Shown: positions 17,728 through 26,772 of the stretch, in pieces
Position numbering within the stretch: the stretch's first letter is position 1
Layout: the number at the start of each line of letters is the position of its first letter
Origin: CAYZED01 sp964477445
Lineage (GTDB): Bacteria; Bacillota; Clostridia; Lutisporales; Lutisporaceae
Assembly: GCA_964477445.1 (NCBI GenBank)
Contig: CAYZED010000001.1
Span: 124,001-188,000, forward strand
Length of the DNA stretch: 64,000 nt
Direction of reading: 5' to 3'
Position numbers and translations under genes: made by a program
The notes under the pieces: generated by a model
Told to the model about the DNA's origin: nothing
The model's input: only the letters and a program-made list of their open reading frames with translations
Databases searched by the model: none

Positions 17728-18924
17728 TTACACCAGTGTATCGAGCCCTTTTTTCAATGCGTCAATTATATCTTCTGGATCTTCAAGTCCGACTGAAATT
17801 CTGATTAAACCTTCAGGTATTCCGGCGGCGGCAAGCTCTTCCGGTAAATATGTGGAATGAGTCATAGTGGCTGGGTGCTCGATTAATGTTTCAGCATCTC
17901 CTAAGCTAACAGCAATAGTTAGCAATTCAAGGTTATTAATCATTTCAGCAACTTTTTCCTTGTCGCCATTTAATTCGAGCGTAATCATTCCACCAGAATC
18001 TTTCATTTGTTTTTTTACTATTGCATATCCCTCAAAATCCTCGAAACCAGGGAAACTTATTTTTTTAACTGCTTTATGTGATCTTAAAAAATTCGCAATA
18101 ATATGTGCGTTTTTACAGTGGCGATCCATTCTTATATCAAGTGTTTTTAAACCACGAGTAATAAGAAAAGCATCGAACGGGCTAAGAACTGCACCTGTCA
18201 TGTCTTTTAAACCGAATAATCGACATTTTTCTAGAAATTCTGAATATCCAACAATTACTCCCGCTATAACATCTCCATGCCCATTTAAGTATTTTGTGGC
18301 ACTATGGATGACTACATCGGCGCCTAGCTCTAGAGGTTTTTGGAGGTAAGGAGTGCAAAAAGTATTATCTACAACAACCTTGATTTCCGGATTAACTTTG
18401 TGAGAGATTCGGGCAACTTCTTCAATGTCTATTACTTTAAGTGTAGGATTACATGGAGTTTCAAAGAATACACATTTTGTATTTGGCTTAATTGCGGATT
18501 CTATTTCATCGAGATTTGCCATGTTAATAAAAGTAACCTCAACGCCGAATTTTGTTAATCCATGGGTGAAAAATGAAAAAGTACATCCGTAAAGAGTCTC
18601 GTCAGCAAGTATATGATCTCCAGATTCTAATATGCTCCAAATAGCAGTTGCGATAGCTCCTATGCCAGAGCCAGTAACTAATGCTTCTTCTCCGCCTTCT
18701 AATGCTGCCATTCGTTTTTCTAGTATTGTAAGTGTAGGGTTTCCTAGTCTCGTATATATATAACCATTTTCTTCTCCCGCAAAACGAGCGCCGCCTTGCT
18801 GAACAGTATCGAACGCAAATGTAGAAGTTTGGTAAATTGGCGCACATAGTGAACCATGAGAATCATGCATAGCGCCTGAGTGAATTTGTCGTGTAGCAAA
18901 TCCGTATTTCTTATTATTTTTCAT
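17728..18924 (-). CDS. megL: Methionine gamma-lyase
   Basis: A 398-residue cystathionine-family PLP enzyme, the same length as the well-studied Pseudomonas enzyme. Lys211 in HSATKYLNGHGD binds PLP, and Cys114 in LYGCTF is the residue that marks methionine gamma-lyases, where other family members have a different residue. It splits methionine into methanethiol, 2-oxobutyrate and ammonia. It is transcribed away from a LysR regulator 213 bases upstream, which probably controls it. AGAGG stands about 10 bases before the start. Cystathionine gamma-lyase is less likely because of Cys114. Confidence 0.87.
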   Translation of the reverse strand: MKNNKKYGFATRQIHSGAMHDSHGSLCAPIYQTSTFAFDTVQQGGARFAGEENGYIYTRLGNPTLTILEKRMAALEGGEEALVTGSGIGAIATAIWSILESGDHILADETLYGCTFSFFTHGLTKFGVEVTFINMANLDEIESAIKPNTKCVFFETPCNPTLKVIDIEEVARISHKVNPEIKVVVDNTFCTPYLQKPLELGADVVIHSATKYLNGHGDVIAGVIVGYSEFLEKCRLFGLKDMTGAVLSPFDAFLITRGLKTLDIRMDRHCKNAHIIANFLRSHKAVKKISFPGFEDFEGYAIVKKQMKDSGGMITLELNGDKEKVAEMINNLELLTIAVSLGDAETLIEHPATMTHSTYLPEELAAAGIPEGLIRISVGLEDPEDIIDALKKGLDTLV

Positions 18925-19137
18925 TTTTAATTAACCTCTTTCGTTATCAATATTTTACTGGTATGATTATATTAAGTATAACAAAGCGCTTATAAAACTA
19001 ATAATATGCGAATTATATTACTAGATATCAAAATTATGATAACGAAATAAATTATATTGGGAAATATGAATTCTTGCGTTGATTCATCAATAAAGAATGG
19101 AAATCAAATGTGGAGAAAGAAAGGAAGGACTTGAGAA

Positions 19138-20106
19138 ATGACTTTTTTGCAATTGCAATATGTAGTGGAAATAAATAAGTTTTCATCTATTAACAAAGCG
19201 GCCAGGAGTCTATATGTTTCACAATCGGGAATAAGTATGGCGATCAAAGAGCTAGAGAAGGAACTGGGGATTACTCTTTTCAATAGAACTAATAGAGGCG
19301 TACAAATGACTGATGAAGGATTAACGTTTTTAAATTATGCAAAATCACTTATTGATAGTAAAGAGCAAGTTGAAGGCATTTATAAAAACAATGTTGAAAA
19401 AGGTAATTCATATATTAGTGTTTCAAGTCAAAGATATCCATTTGCTGAAGATGCTTTTATAAATCTAATAAAAAGAAATGAAGAGGGAGGTTTTCGCTTT
19501 CGTATTACTGAAACTGATATTGATAAAGTGATTGATAATGTTTACAATAATCATTCTGAGATTGGTATAATTTTTATGTCTGATCTAACAGAAAAGTTGA
19601 TTAGTCATATATTGAGTTCGAGAGGGCTGGAGTTTCATTTGATAAGAGCGATCCAACCTAGTGTTTTTGTTAGAAAGGGTCATCCGCTGAGTGAAAAGAC
19701 AATTCTTAGTCCAGAAGAACTAATAGGGTATCCGTATCTTACTTTTGAACATAATAAGGGTCAGGCGTTGGAATTATCTGAAGAAGTGTATCTACTTTCT
19801 GTGAGATTGCCAAATCAGATTATATATGTTAATGACAGAGCAACAGCGGTAAATATTATTTCAAATACTGATGCAGTAACCACGGGAAGCGGTTTAATAG
19901 TCGAAAATTCAAATGATTCGCGAATGCTCTCGATTCCGTTAAATACCAACGACAAGATGAAACTAGGATGGATTTCTCATGAAAGAAAAACACTATCAAA
20001 AAATGTAGTGGATTACATTGCGGAATTGGAATTGTCTGTTGAAAGAGCGCTTGTTTATACTGAGAATTTAAGAAGTGGGACTTTCATAGATAAGGTATAT
20101 GAATAA
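19138..20106 (+). CDS. LysR-family transcriptional regulator
   Basis: This 322-residue protein has a winged-helix DNA-binding domain at residues 1-60 (LQYVVEINKFSSINKAAR, VSQSGISMAIKELEKELG) and a periplasmic-binding-like effector domain after residue 90. It is divergent from megL and near the cyuA-like gene, so it most likely responds to a sulfur metabolite, by analogy with CysB/CysL-type regulators. GGAAGGAC lies about 9 bases before the ATG. The ligand cannot be inferred from the sequence. Confidence 0.87.
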   Translation: MTFLQLQYVVEINKFSSINKAARSLYVSQSGISMAIKELEKELGITLFNRTNRGVQMTDEGLTFLNYAKSLIDSKEQVEGIYKNNVEKGNSYISVSSQRYPFAEDAFINLIKRNEEGGFRFRITETDIDKVIDNVYNNHSEIGIIFMSDLTEKLISHILSSRGLEFHLIRAIQPSVFVRKGHPLSEKTILSPEELIGYPYLTFEHNKGQALELSEEVYLLSVRLPNQIIYVNDRATAVNIISNTDAVTTGSGLIVENSNDSRMLSIPLNTNDKMKLGWISHERKTLSKNVVDYIAELELSVERALVYTENLRSGTFIDKVYE

Positions 20107-20182
20107 TCGCAACATAATGTACTATTGTTATACAAAAGATATGGTGATAAAATTAATTATACTACCTAGAAAGGATATTTGT

Positions 20183-22633
20183 ATGGCTATTGACATCAAA
20201 ACTCTATTGATCATAGCAAGCGTTGCGTCTTTTTTGGAAGCCATAGCATTTTTGATTCAATTCACTTTGAACAAAAATTTTAGGGGTTTAGGAATTTGGG
20301 CTATTGGCTCTTTTTTTACTTCTGCATCGTATTTTTTGTTAATGAGTAGGGAACTTATAAATTCGAAGTTTATAACTATTTTTCTAGGAAATTCTTTCAG
20401 CTTAATCGGATCTGTTCTTATTTATATAGGATTAATTTATTTCTTTAATAAAAAAATAAACTGGATATATGTTTTTTCGATATTTGGAATTTTCACGTCT
20501 TTTCTCATTTATTTTACTTTCGTTTTTGACAGCATTACATTTAGAACTATTTCATTTTCATTGATTTCATCCGTTACATTTTTACTTATTGCTGCTACAG
20601 TTCTGTTCAGAACGAATGTGGCGAATAAATGGCTTAAGTACATACTTTCAGGAGCTTTTTTGTTTAATAGTATTTTGTTTTCTTTCAGAGCTATAATTGT
20701 ATCAATTTCATTACCAATTGATAATTTTTTTAGTCCGACTCTCATGCAGACATCTACTATAGTAAGTAGCTTCATTTTGGGTTTTGTTTGGACTTTTGTT
20801 GCTATATCACTTGTTAATCAAAAATTAAACTTGAGTTATAAAGAGGCAAAGGAACATTTTGAAGTTATTTTTAACACTAGCCCTGATTCTGTAGTAATAT
20901 CAAGATTGATAGATGGTGTATATGTGGACTCGAATGAAGGATTTGTCAAACTTTTCGGGTTTAATCCCAAGGATCTACGCGAGAAAAGTAGTGTCGAAAA
21001 TAAGATATGGAAAGACAGTAACGATAGAGAAAAAATTCTTAGAGAGCTCAACGAAAAAGGTTTCTGCGAAAATTATGAATGTGTTTTCATGCATAGAGAT
21101 GGCAGTGAAATATATGGAATGATATCAGCTAGAGTTATTCTCCTTGGAGGGATACCTCATATTTTGTGGGTTACTAGAAATATTGCAAAACGAAAAGAGC
21201 TGGAAACTTTGATTTTCAATGAGAAAGAGCTCTTGAAGACTACACTTTTTTCCATTGGAGATGCTGTTATTTCAACTGACAAATGGGGGAATGTTAAGTT
21301 TTTGAATAAAGTTGCTGAGGATTTGACGGGATGGAAACAAATTGAGGCTATAGGTAAGATGCTTACGGAAGTTTTCTATATAATTAATGAAAAAACTAGA
21401 GAACGGTTTGAAAATCCAGTTGATTTAGTCATGAATTCTAAAGGTGTAATAAAAATAAACAACGATATTGTTCTCGTCTCTCGAGATGGCATAGAAAGAC
21501 CAATTGAAGATAGCGCAGCACCTATCATGGACGAAAATGGGAATATTGAAGGTGTAGTATTAGTTTTTAGAGATTTTACAGAAAAGAGAGAAAAACAGGA
21601 GATTATTGAATTTTTAAGCTATCATGATCATTTGACAGGACTGTATAATAGAAGATTTTTTGAGGAAGAACTAAAAAGACTTGATACTGAGCGGAACCTT
21701 CCGATTACTCTTATAATGGCAGATCTTAATGGACTAAAGCTTGCTAATGATGCCTTTGGACACACTTTTGGTGATGTTTTAATTAAGGAAACTGCTAAAG
21801 TTTTTATGAAAGAGTGTAGAGATGATGATATTATCGCAAGGATAGGCGGAGACGAATTTGTACTTCTTTTGCCCAAAACAGATACTAAGGAAGCTGAGAG
21901 AATCGTTCAGAGGATGAATAAAAATATTTCAAAAGTACGCATAGGGTCTGTTGATCTTTCTGTTTCATTTGGGTTTTATACTAAGAGTTCGATTAAAGAG
22001 GAAATGACAAATGTCTTTAAGAATGCCGAAGATCACATGTATAAACGAAAATTGTCCGAGAGCTCAAGCACTAGAAACAAGACTATAAAAGTTATCATTA
22101 GCACTTTACATGAAACAAACAAAATTGAGCAACAGCATTCACAAAGAGTCAGCGAATTGTGCGCAGAACTTGGAAGCGTTATGCAATTGGACGGAGATAC
22201 TATTATTGAACTTAGGACTCTTGGGCTGATGCATGACATTGGAAAGATTGCAATTAGTAAGGAACTTTTGAACAAAACTACTGATTTGAGCCCATTAGAA
22301 TGGGATGAGATAAGGCGCCATTCGGAGACTGGGTATAGAATTTTGAGCTCGGTTAATGAATTTTCCCAACTAGCGGTGTACGCGATGTCGCATCATGAGA
22401 GATGGGACGGCAAGGGTTATCCAAGAGGAATCAAAGGATACGAGATACCATTAGAGTCCAGAATTGTGGCGGTGGCAGAAGCCTATGACGCTATGAATAG
22501 TGATAGACCATATAAAAAAGCATTGAGCGAGGAAAGAATACTAGAAGAGCTTAAAAATAATGCTGGTACACAGTTTGACTATGAAATAGTGAAAATTTTT
22601 GTTGAAAAAGTATTAAAAAAAGAGTTTGTATGA
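20183..22633 (+). CDS. Membrane PAS-PAS-GGDEF-HD-GYP signalling protein
   Basis: The start at 20183 is chosen because AGAAAGGA lies about 8 bases upstream; an upstream in-frame ATG at 20099 overlaps the LysR gene and lacks a site. The 816-residue protein has about seven membrane helices (residues 5-210), two PAS domains (about 225-350 and 360-480), a diguanylate cyclase domain with intact G555-G-D-E-F559, and an HD-GYP phosphodiesterase domain (LMHDIGKIAI, then HHERWDGKGYP). It can in principle both make and break cyclic di-GMP; intact motifs suggest neither half is plainly dead. The sensed signal is unknown. Confidence 0.88.
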   Translation: MAIDIKTLLIIASVASFLEAIAFLIQFTLNKNFRGLGIWAIGSFFTSASYFLLMSRELINSKFITIFLGNSFSLIGSVLIYIGLIYFFNKKINWIYVFSIFGIFTSFLIYFTFVFDSITFRTISFSLISSVTFLLIAATVLFRTNVANKWLKYILSGAFLFNSILFSFRAIIVSISLPIDNFFSPTLMQTSTIVSSFILGFVWTFVAISLVNQKLNLSYKEAKEHFEVIFNTSPDSVVISRLIDGVYVDSNEGFVKLFGFNPKDLREKSSVENKIWKDSNDREKILRELNEKGFCENYECVFMHRDGSEIYGMISARVILLGGIPHILWVTRNIAKRKELETLIFNEKELLKTTLFSIGDAVISTDKWGNVKFLNKVAEDLTGWKQIEAIGKMLTEVFYIINEKTRERFENPVDLVMNSKGVIKINNDIVLVSRDGIERPIEDSAAPIMDENGNIEGVVLVFRDFTEKREKQEIIEFLSYHDHLTGLYNRRFFEEELKRLDTERNLPITLIMADLNGLKLANDAFGHTFGDVLIKETAKVFMKECRDDDIIARIGGDEFVLLLPKTDTKEAERIVQRMNKNISKVRIGSVDLSVSFGFYTKSSIKEEMTNVFKNAEDHMYKRKLSESSSTRNKTIKVIISTLHETNKIEQQHSQRVSELCAELGSVMQLDGDTIIELRTLGLMHDIGKIAISKELLNKTTDLSPLEWDEIRRHSETGYRILSSVNEFSQLAVYAMSHHERWDGKGYPRGIKGYEIPLESRIVAVAEAYDAMNSDRPYKKALSEERILEELKNNAGTQFDYEIVKIFVEKVLKKEFV

Positions 22634-22664
22634 TTTGATCGTGGTTTGATTTTTCAGTCATCTT

Positions 22665-22702
22665 GAACTTCCAGAAATTCATTCAAAAACAAGCTTGGGT
22701 CT
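22665..22702. repeat. Left copy of an inverted repeat bounding the toxin island
   Basis: The 20 bases at 22665-22684 (starting GAACTTCCAGAAATTCA) match the reverse complement of 38349-38368 at 19 positions. Beyond a short unmatched spacer, AAGCTTGGGTCT (22691-22702) matches the reverse complement of 38329-38340 at 11 of 12. The two copies bracket the polymorphic toxin island. Confidence 0.65.
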
Positions 22703-22738
22703 GTATAAAGCAATTTCGTTTTATACAGACCCAAGCTT
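22691..22738. terminator. 19-bp perfect hairpin, bidirectional terminator candidate
   Basis: Bases 22691-22709 pair completely with 22720-22738 around a 10-base loop. It follows the GGDEF/HD-GYP gene by 57 bases. On the minus strand the stem is followed by GTTTTTG. The left arm overlaps the dispersed inverted repeat described above. Confidence 0.7.
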
Positions 22739-22976
22739 AATTTATAAACCTTAATTCTCTATCTTTTTAACCTCAAATGTCCCACCTTATACATCTGTCC
22801 CTTCCCAAAGCTGAGACTAGGTTTTTTATTACTGCTATTTATTTACCCCGAAAAAATTGCCGAAAAAATTGTTGAGAAAGGCAAAATTACAAGGCGGTGA
22901 TTTAATAACATAAAATGGGGGGGGGTACAGCTACTGTTTGTTTGGCATGGTATAAGTAATAAATGCAAAATAATAG

Positions 22977-23005
22977 TTGACAGATGGATAATTAAGTTAT
23001 AACAT
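22977..23005 (+). promoter_or_regulatory. Candidate promoter of the toxin-island operon
   Basis: TTGACA at 22977-22982 is followed 15 bases later by TATAAC (or 17 bases later by TAACAT). The -35 box is perfect but the -10 is poor. It lies 40 bases before an attenuator-like hairpin. The nearby run of nine or more G (about 22917) and the rest of 22740-22970 show no gene. Confidence 0.35.
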
Positions 23006-23044
23006 AGGACACGTACAAATATAGAAACTAGAATAAATACTAAA

Positions 23045-23088
23045 ACATAGATATATAACTGTTAATAGATATATACTATGTTTTTTTT
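23045..23088 (+). terminator. Hairpin plus T8 in the leader of the island operon
   Basis: ACATAGATATATA (23045-23057) pairs with TATATACTATGT (23070-23081, one unpaired base), followed at once by eight T. This is a strong intrinsic terminator 180 bases before the first gene and just after a candidate promoter, so it may act as an attenuator. The sequence from 23089 to 23267 carries two AGGAGGT-like sites but no convincing gene. Confidence 0.68.
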
Positions 23089-23267
23089 ATGAAAAAAAGG
23101 AGGTGAAAAATTTAATATATGTAGATAAAAGTAATTAAATAGAATGTTTAAGGAGGTTGAGAAAGCAAGACCGCTAAGGTGACTGGGATAATAGTAAATA
23201 GCTGTTAACACATATGTATTTTATTGAATTTGTTAAGAGATTGATTATTAAATTGAACAGGAGAGAA

Positions 23268-24071
23268 ATGAAAATGCAAAGAAAACGAAAACAAAGCACA
23301 AATAGCACTAGAAAATCCACGAAAAAAATCTTAAAAAATAACATGGTTAGTAAATGGACAGTCATTTTGATAATAGTATTATCAGCGACAATAGGCTTCT
23401 CTGTATTTGCAATAGCATCAAGTGGCGGGAATAATGGGAATTCAAATTTAAAAGCCGATTTGTATAATAATTCTAATAAGAAAGCACAAGATGTATTGTC
23501 GCTTGATCAAATGAAAGAAAAGGAAAAAGCAATAGATAAAGAGGAACTAAAATATAACGCTGAAAAATATAGCATTGACACTAAAGACTTAACAGATGAA
23601 CAGATACAAATAGAGGTTGATGCAAAAGAGCTAGATGAAAATAAATCAAAAGCAGAAGGGTTGGGTATCGATGTAACTGGCCTTTCTGGGAAAGAAATAA
23701 AGGATAAAGTAAAAGAAAAAGAAGATGGAATTAAAATTAATAAAGCTAATAAGGCTGGAATTAACACTGATGGGCTAACATCTGAACAGCTTAATATTTT
23801 AATTTCTGAAAAAGATAATGAAGAAAATATAAAAAAAGGAACACCGGAAAAAATGGTAATTCTTGAAATGGCACAGCAAAATGGTATAGATATAAAAGGT
23901 TTAACATATGGTCAGTTGAAAGAAAAAGTTCGAGAAAAATTATTACCTGAGCTAACAGAAAAAGCGAAAAAATTTGGTGTAAAAAGCAAAAACCTTAGTT
24001 ATGAAGATCTACTAAAAAAGGTAAAAGAAAAAGAAATCGAGTTAATTATTAGCGGAAGCAAGGAGAAATAA
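23268..24071 (+). CDS. Membrane-anchored protein with five helical repeats
   Basis: The start at 23268 is preferred because AACAGGAGAG precedes it; an ATG at 23214 lacks a site. The 267-residue protein has a very basic N-terminus (RKRKQ), one membrane helix (about residues 29-53) and an external Lys/Glu-rich part. That part holds five degenerate repeats of about 35 residues with the pattern A-x(3)-GI/V-x(3)-L-S/T-x(2)-QL-x(2)-K/V-x-EK: SIDTKDLTDEQI, GIDVTGLSGKEI, GINTDGLTSEQL, GIDIKGLTYGQL, GVKSKNLSYEDL. I do not recognise a named family. The stop is 3 bases before the next gene, so it is the first gene of the toxin-island operon and may assist export or anchoring. Confidence 0.75.
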   Translation: MKMQRKRKQSTNSTRKSTKKILKNNMVSKWTVILIIVLSATIGFSVFAIASSGGNNGNSNLKADLYNNSNKKAQDVLSLDQMKEKEKAIDKEELKYNAEKYSIDTKDLTDEQIQIEVDAKELDENKSKAEGLGIDVTGLSGKEIKDKVKEKEDGIKINKANKAGINTDGLTSEQLNILISEKDNEENIKKGTPEKMVILEMAQQNGIDIKGLTYGQLKEKVREKLLPELTEKAKKFGVKSKNLSYEDLLKKVKEKEIELIISGSKEK

Positions 24072-24074
24072 TAT

Positions 24075-26756
24075 ATGAGAAAAAATTTATTTAGGTTGCT
24101 TTCCATTATATTAATCGCAGCGATATATTTACAAGTATCAGTTTTCCCAAGTATACCAGCATATGCAGAAACGTATGTTTGCAACAATGCACCAAATAGC
24201 GGGGTGGCCTACGATTGTGGCAATTTACCATTAAATACTGGAAGCGCATATAACTGTGGAAATAGTCCATTAGAAACGATTTACGATTGTGGTAACCCTC
24301 CAAATTCGAATTATGTTTATACGTGCAATAATTCACCTTTAAACGCTGGTGGGACATTATGTTCGCCGACTAGTATTTTAGTGTGCAATGTTTGCGGAAT
24401 GTATAATTTGTACTGTGGTCATCAAATAGGAACCAGATATAATGGCACTATGTGTTCTCCAACTGTAGTAGTAAAATGCAACATATGTAACCAAAATTAT
24501 TCAAGTTGCCCACATACAGCAGGTACAAGATATGGAGGAGTCGTATGTGCTAGTGTTAACGGAATATGTAATGTTTGTTATACAAGCTATGCTACTTGTC
24601 CACATGTTGCAGGTACCGTTTATGGTGGAACAATTTGTGCTACATACTCTGTAAGCACATGTAATATTTGCGGTGGAACGAGTCCGGGGTGCGGACACTC
24701 ATCGGGAGTCACCTATGGGGGTACTGTTTGTATGCCTACCGTGGTCTTTGGTAATTGTAATATTTGCCAACAACTATACAATTCGCCTAGTTGCACTCAC
24801 GTAGCTGGAACGTCTTATTTTAAAACGCATAATCATGTTTCTGGATGTGGACATTGGACAGTTCATTATCATGACATTGGAGTTCCTTGCCCAAAGCATA
24901 CAGTACATAATCATACTCCAAGTTGTCCAACTGGACCAACATCACACACGCATAATGGCACTTGTGCATCTCATTTCACAACACATGTGCATACTGCAGC
25001 TTGCCTAGACACCACCCCACCTACTCCTCCAAGTAATCTAGTAGCAACAGTTACTGGAAACAACGTTTCTTTAACCTGGACATTATCCACTGATAATGTT
25101 GGAGTTACAAATTATTACATTTATCGAGGCGCATCAAATATTGGAATTGCTAGTTCAGGTTCGTATACTGATAATTCAGCACCAGCAAATACATCGCTAA
25201 GTTATTCTGTTAAAGCTGTTGACGCGAGGGCGAATTTTTCTGGTGCAAGCAATACAGCGACAGCGATAATAGTTGTAGATGTTACCCCACCTACGGTACC
25301 AACGAACCTAGCGGGTAGTGTGAGTTGTGGCAGTTTTGTTAATTTAACTTGGACAGCATCTACAGATAATTTTATAGTTTCTCGCTATGATATTTATTGT
25401 GGAGATACGAAAGTTGGAAGCGCGGTGTCTAATGCTTTTTGTGATGTTTTTGCTCCGAAAAATTCAAATTTATCATATTATGTTAAGGCTGTTGACAGCT
25501 CAGGTAATTCCTCAGCAGCAAGTAGCACTATAACCGTTGTGACAGAGGATTATGGAAATACCTTTGTTGAAACAGGCTGGGCTTTTGACAATTGTTCTTT
25601 AATCGGTAAGATTAACACACCAGGGGATTTGGACTATATTTGTTTTGTTGCGCAAACTAGCACAACTTACACAATTAGAAGTTCTGGGAATATAGATGCG
25701 TATGGATGCTTATATGACTCTACACACAACTTATTAAGTGCAGTTGATGATTCAAAAGGCTTAGGATTAAACTTTCAGATAACATATAATTTAGTTCAGG
25801 GACAGACATATTTTATTAGAGTTAGCCATTTAAGTGCTCTCGGTACTGGTGATTATGGGCTGTTTATAGTTAATTCCTATATACCTTTACCGAATACTGC
25901 TCCGACTTTTAGTTTTACAGGAATTACTGATAATCAATTATTTGATGCAAATTCAAGTGCAACTACAACTCAAATTACTGTAAATGATTTGGATCTTGAT
26001 TCATTAGATTGTAGGTTGTTTGTTGATAATGAGATGGTAGCTAGATCTGTTAGAACAACCAGTAGTGGTAGTACAGGACAGGTATTAACTTTCGAGGCTA
26101 TTAATTTTGGAGAGTTAGTCAATGGATACCATAAAATAAAATTCAGTGTTAGTGATGGGCATAATTATCCAACAGAGAAAATTGTTATTATTAAAGTAGA
26201 TAAACTAGCTCCTGAAAATGGAAGCATCGGGGTAAGTGGAAATAGTAATTCGATAACGGCAACTATAGTGACAGCACCTACAGATTCAATGTCGGAAATG
26301 CCAGCAGCGCCATATAGATACTCGATAGGATCAACAGTCGGGGCATGGACTTCTTCGACATCAAATCAATTTACTGGTTTAACTTCTTCGACTGAATACA
26401 CAATAAAAGTTGAGGCTAAAGATAATAGCGGAAATATAAAGGTGTTTGAACAAACAGTTACAACAGCGCCTCAGACATCTACGGTTTCTACTTCAAATGT
26501 GGCACGAAAATCATTTGAAATAAATGTAACTGATTCAAATCCGTCGAGCACTCAATATCAGATTATGGTTGGCACAAAATATGTTGGAGCAAATGGAAGG
26601 TTATCAACTACTCCGAAATGGATAACGTTAAAAAATAAAAAAATTAATGTTATTGGTCTGACAGCAAATACAGCATATTCATATTCGGTAGTTTCAAGAA
26701 ATATAGATGATGGAATTACAGCTACTGCAACAGGTAGTGTAAGTACTACAAATTAG
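24075..26756 (+). CDS. Secreted Cys/His-repeat protein with fibronectin and PPC domains
   Basis: This 893-residue protein has a signal peptide (about residues 1-32, cleaved near AYAET). Residues 33-95 hold five short repeats with C-G/N-N-x-P. Residues 96-250 hold five repeats of about 30 residues, C-x(6-8)-C-N-x-C-x(5-8)-C-x-H-x(2)-G-T-x-Y-G-G, and residues 250-310 are rich in HNH/HxH and Cys; all look able to bind metal or form disulfides. Two fibronectin type III domains (about 315-490), a PPC-like domain (about 495-605), an Ig-like segment and another fibronectin-like domain follow. It lies between the repeat protein and the S8-RHS toxin with gaps of 3 and 16 bases, so a role in toxin display or adhesion is inferred. 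The Cys/His part is not a family I know. Confidence 0.8.
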   Translation: MRKNLFRLLSIILIAAIYLQVSVFPSIPAYAETYVCNNAPNSGVAYDCGNLPLNTGSAYNCGNSPLETIYDCGNPPNSNYVYTCNNSPLNAGGTLCSPTSILVCNVCGMYNLYCGHQIGTRYNGTMCSPTVVVKCNICNQNYSSCPHTAGTRYGGVVCASVNGICNVCYTSYATCPHVAGTVYGGTICATYSVSTCNICGGTSPGCGHSSGVTYGGTVCMPTVVFGNCNICQQLYNSPSCTHVAGTSYFKTHNHVSGCGHWTVHYHDIGVPCPKHTVHNHTPSCPTGPTSHTHNGTCASHFTTHVHTAACLDTTPPTPPSNLVATVTGNNVSLTWTLSTDNVGVTNYYIYRGASNIGIASSGSYTDNSAPANTSLSYSVKAVDARANFSGASNTATAIIVVDVTPPTVPTNLAGSVSCGSFVNLTWTASTDNFIVSRYDIYCGDTKVGSAVSNAFCDVFAPKNSNLSYYVKAVDSSGNSSAASSTITVVTEDYGNTFVETGWAFDNCSLIGKINTPGDLDYICFVAQTSTTYTIRSSGNIDAYGCLYDSTHNLLSAVDDSKGLGLNFQITYNLVQGQTYFIRVSHLSALGTGDYGLFIVNSYIPLPNTAPTFSFTGITDNQLFDANSSATTTQITVNDLDLDSLDCRLFVDNEMVARSVRTTSSGSTGQVLTFEAINFGELVNGYHKIKFSVSDGHNYPTEKIVIIKVDKLAPENGSIGVSGNSNSITATIVTAPTDSMSEMPAAPYRYSIGSTVGAWTSSTSNQFTGLTSSTEYTIKVEAKDNSGNIKVFEQTVTTAPQTSTVSTSNVARKSFEINVTDSNPSSTQYQIMVGTKYVGANGRLSTTPKWITLKNKKINVIGLTANTAYSYSVVSRNIDDGITATATGSVSTTN

Positions 26757-26772
26757 AAGGAGGACATAACGA

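Noticed and set aside
17867..18349. 160-codon plus-strand frame opposite megL
   Set aside because: It is antisense to a conserved enzyme with intact active-site residues and has no ribosome site.
20099..20182. Upstream start for the GGDEF/HD-GYP gene
   Set aside because: It overlaps the LysR gene, lacks a ribosome site, and adds 28 residues without a membrane-helix pattern; the ATG at 20183 has a good site.
22850..23040. Cyclic di-GMP or other known riboswitch before the toxin operon
   Set aside because: The conserved cores that I know for c-di-GMP-I, c-di-GMP-II and ydaO classes are not present; only the terminator hairpin is firm.
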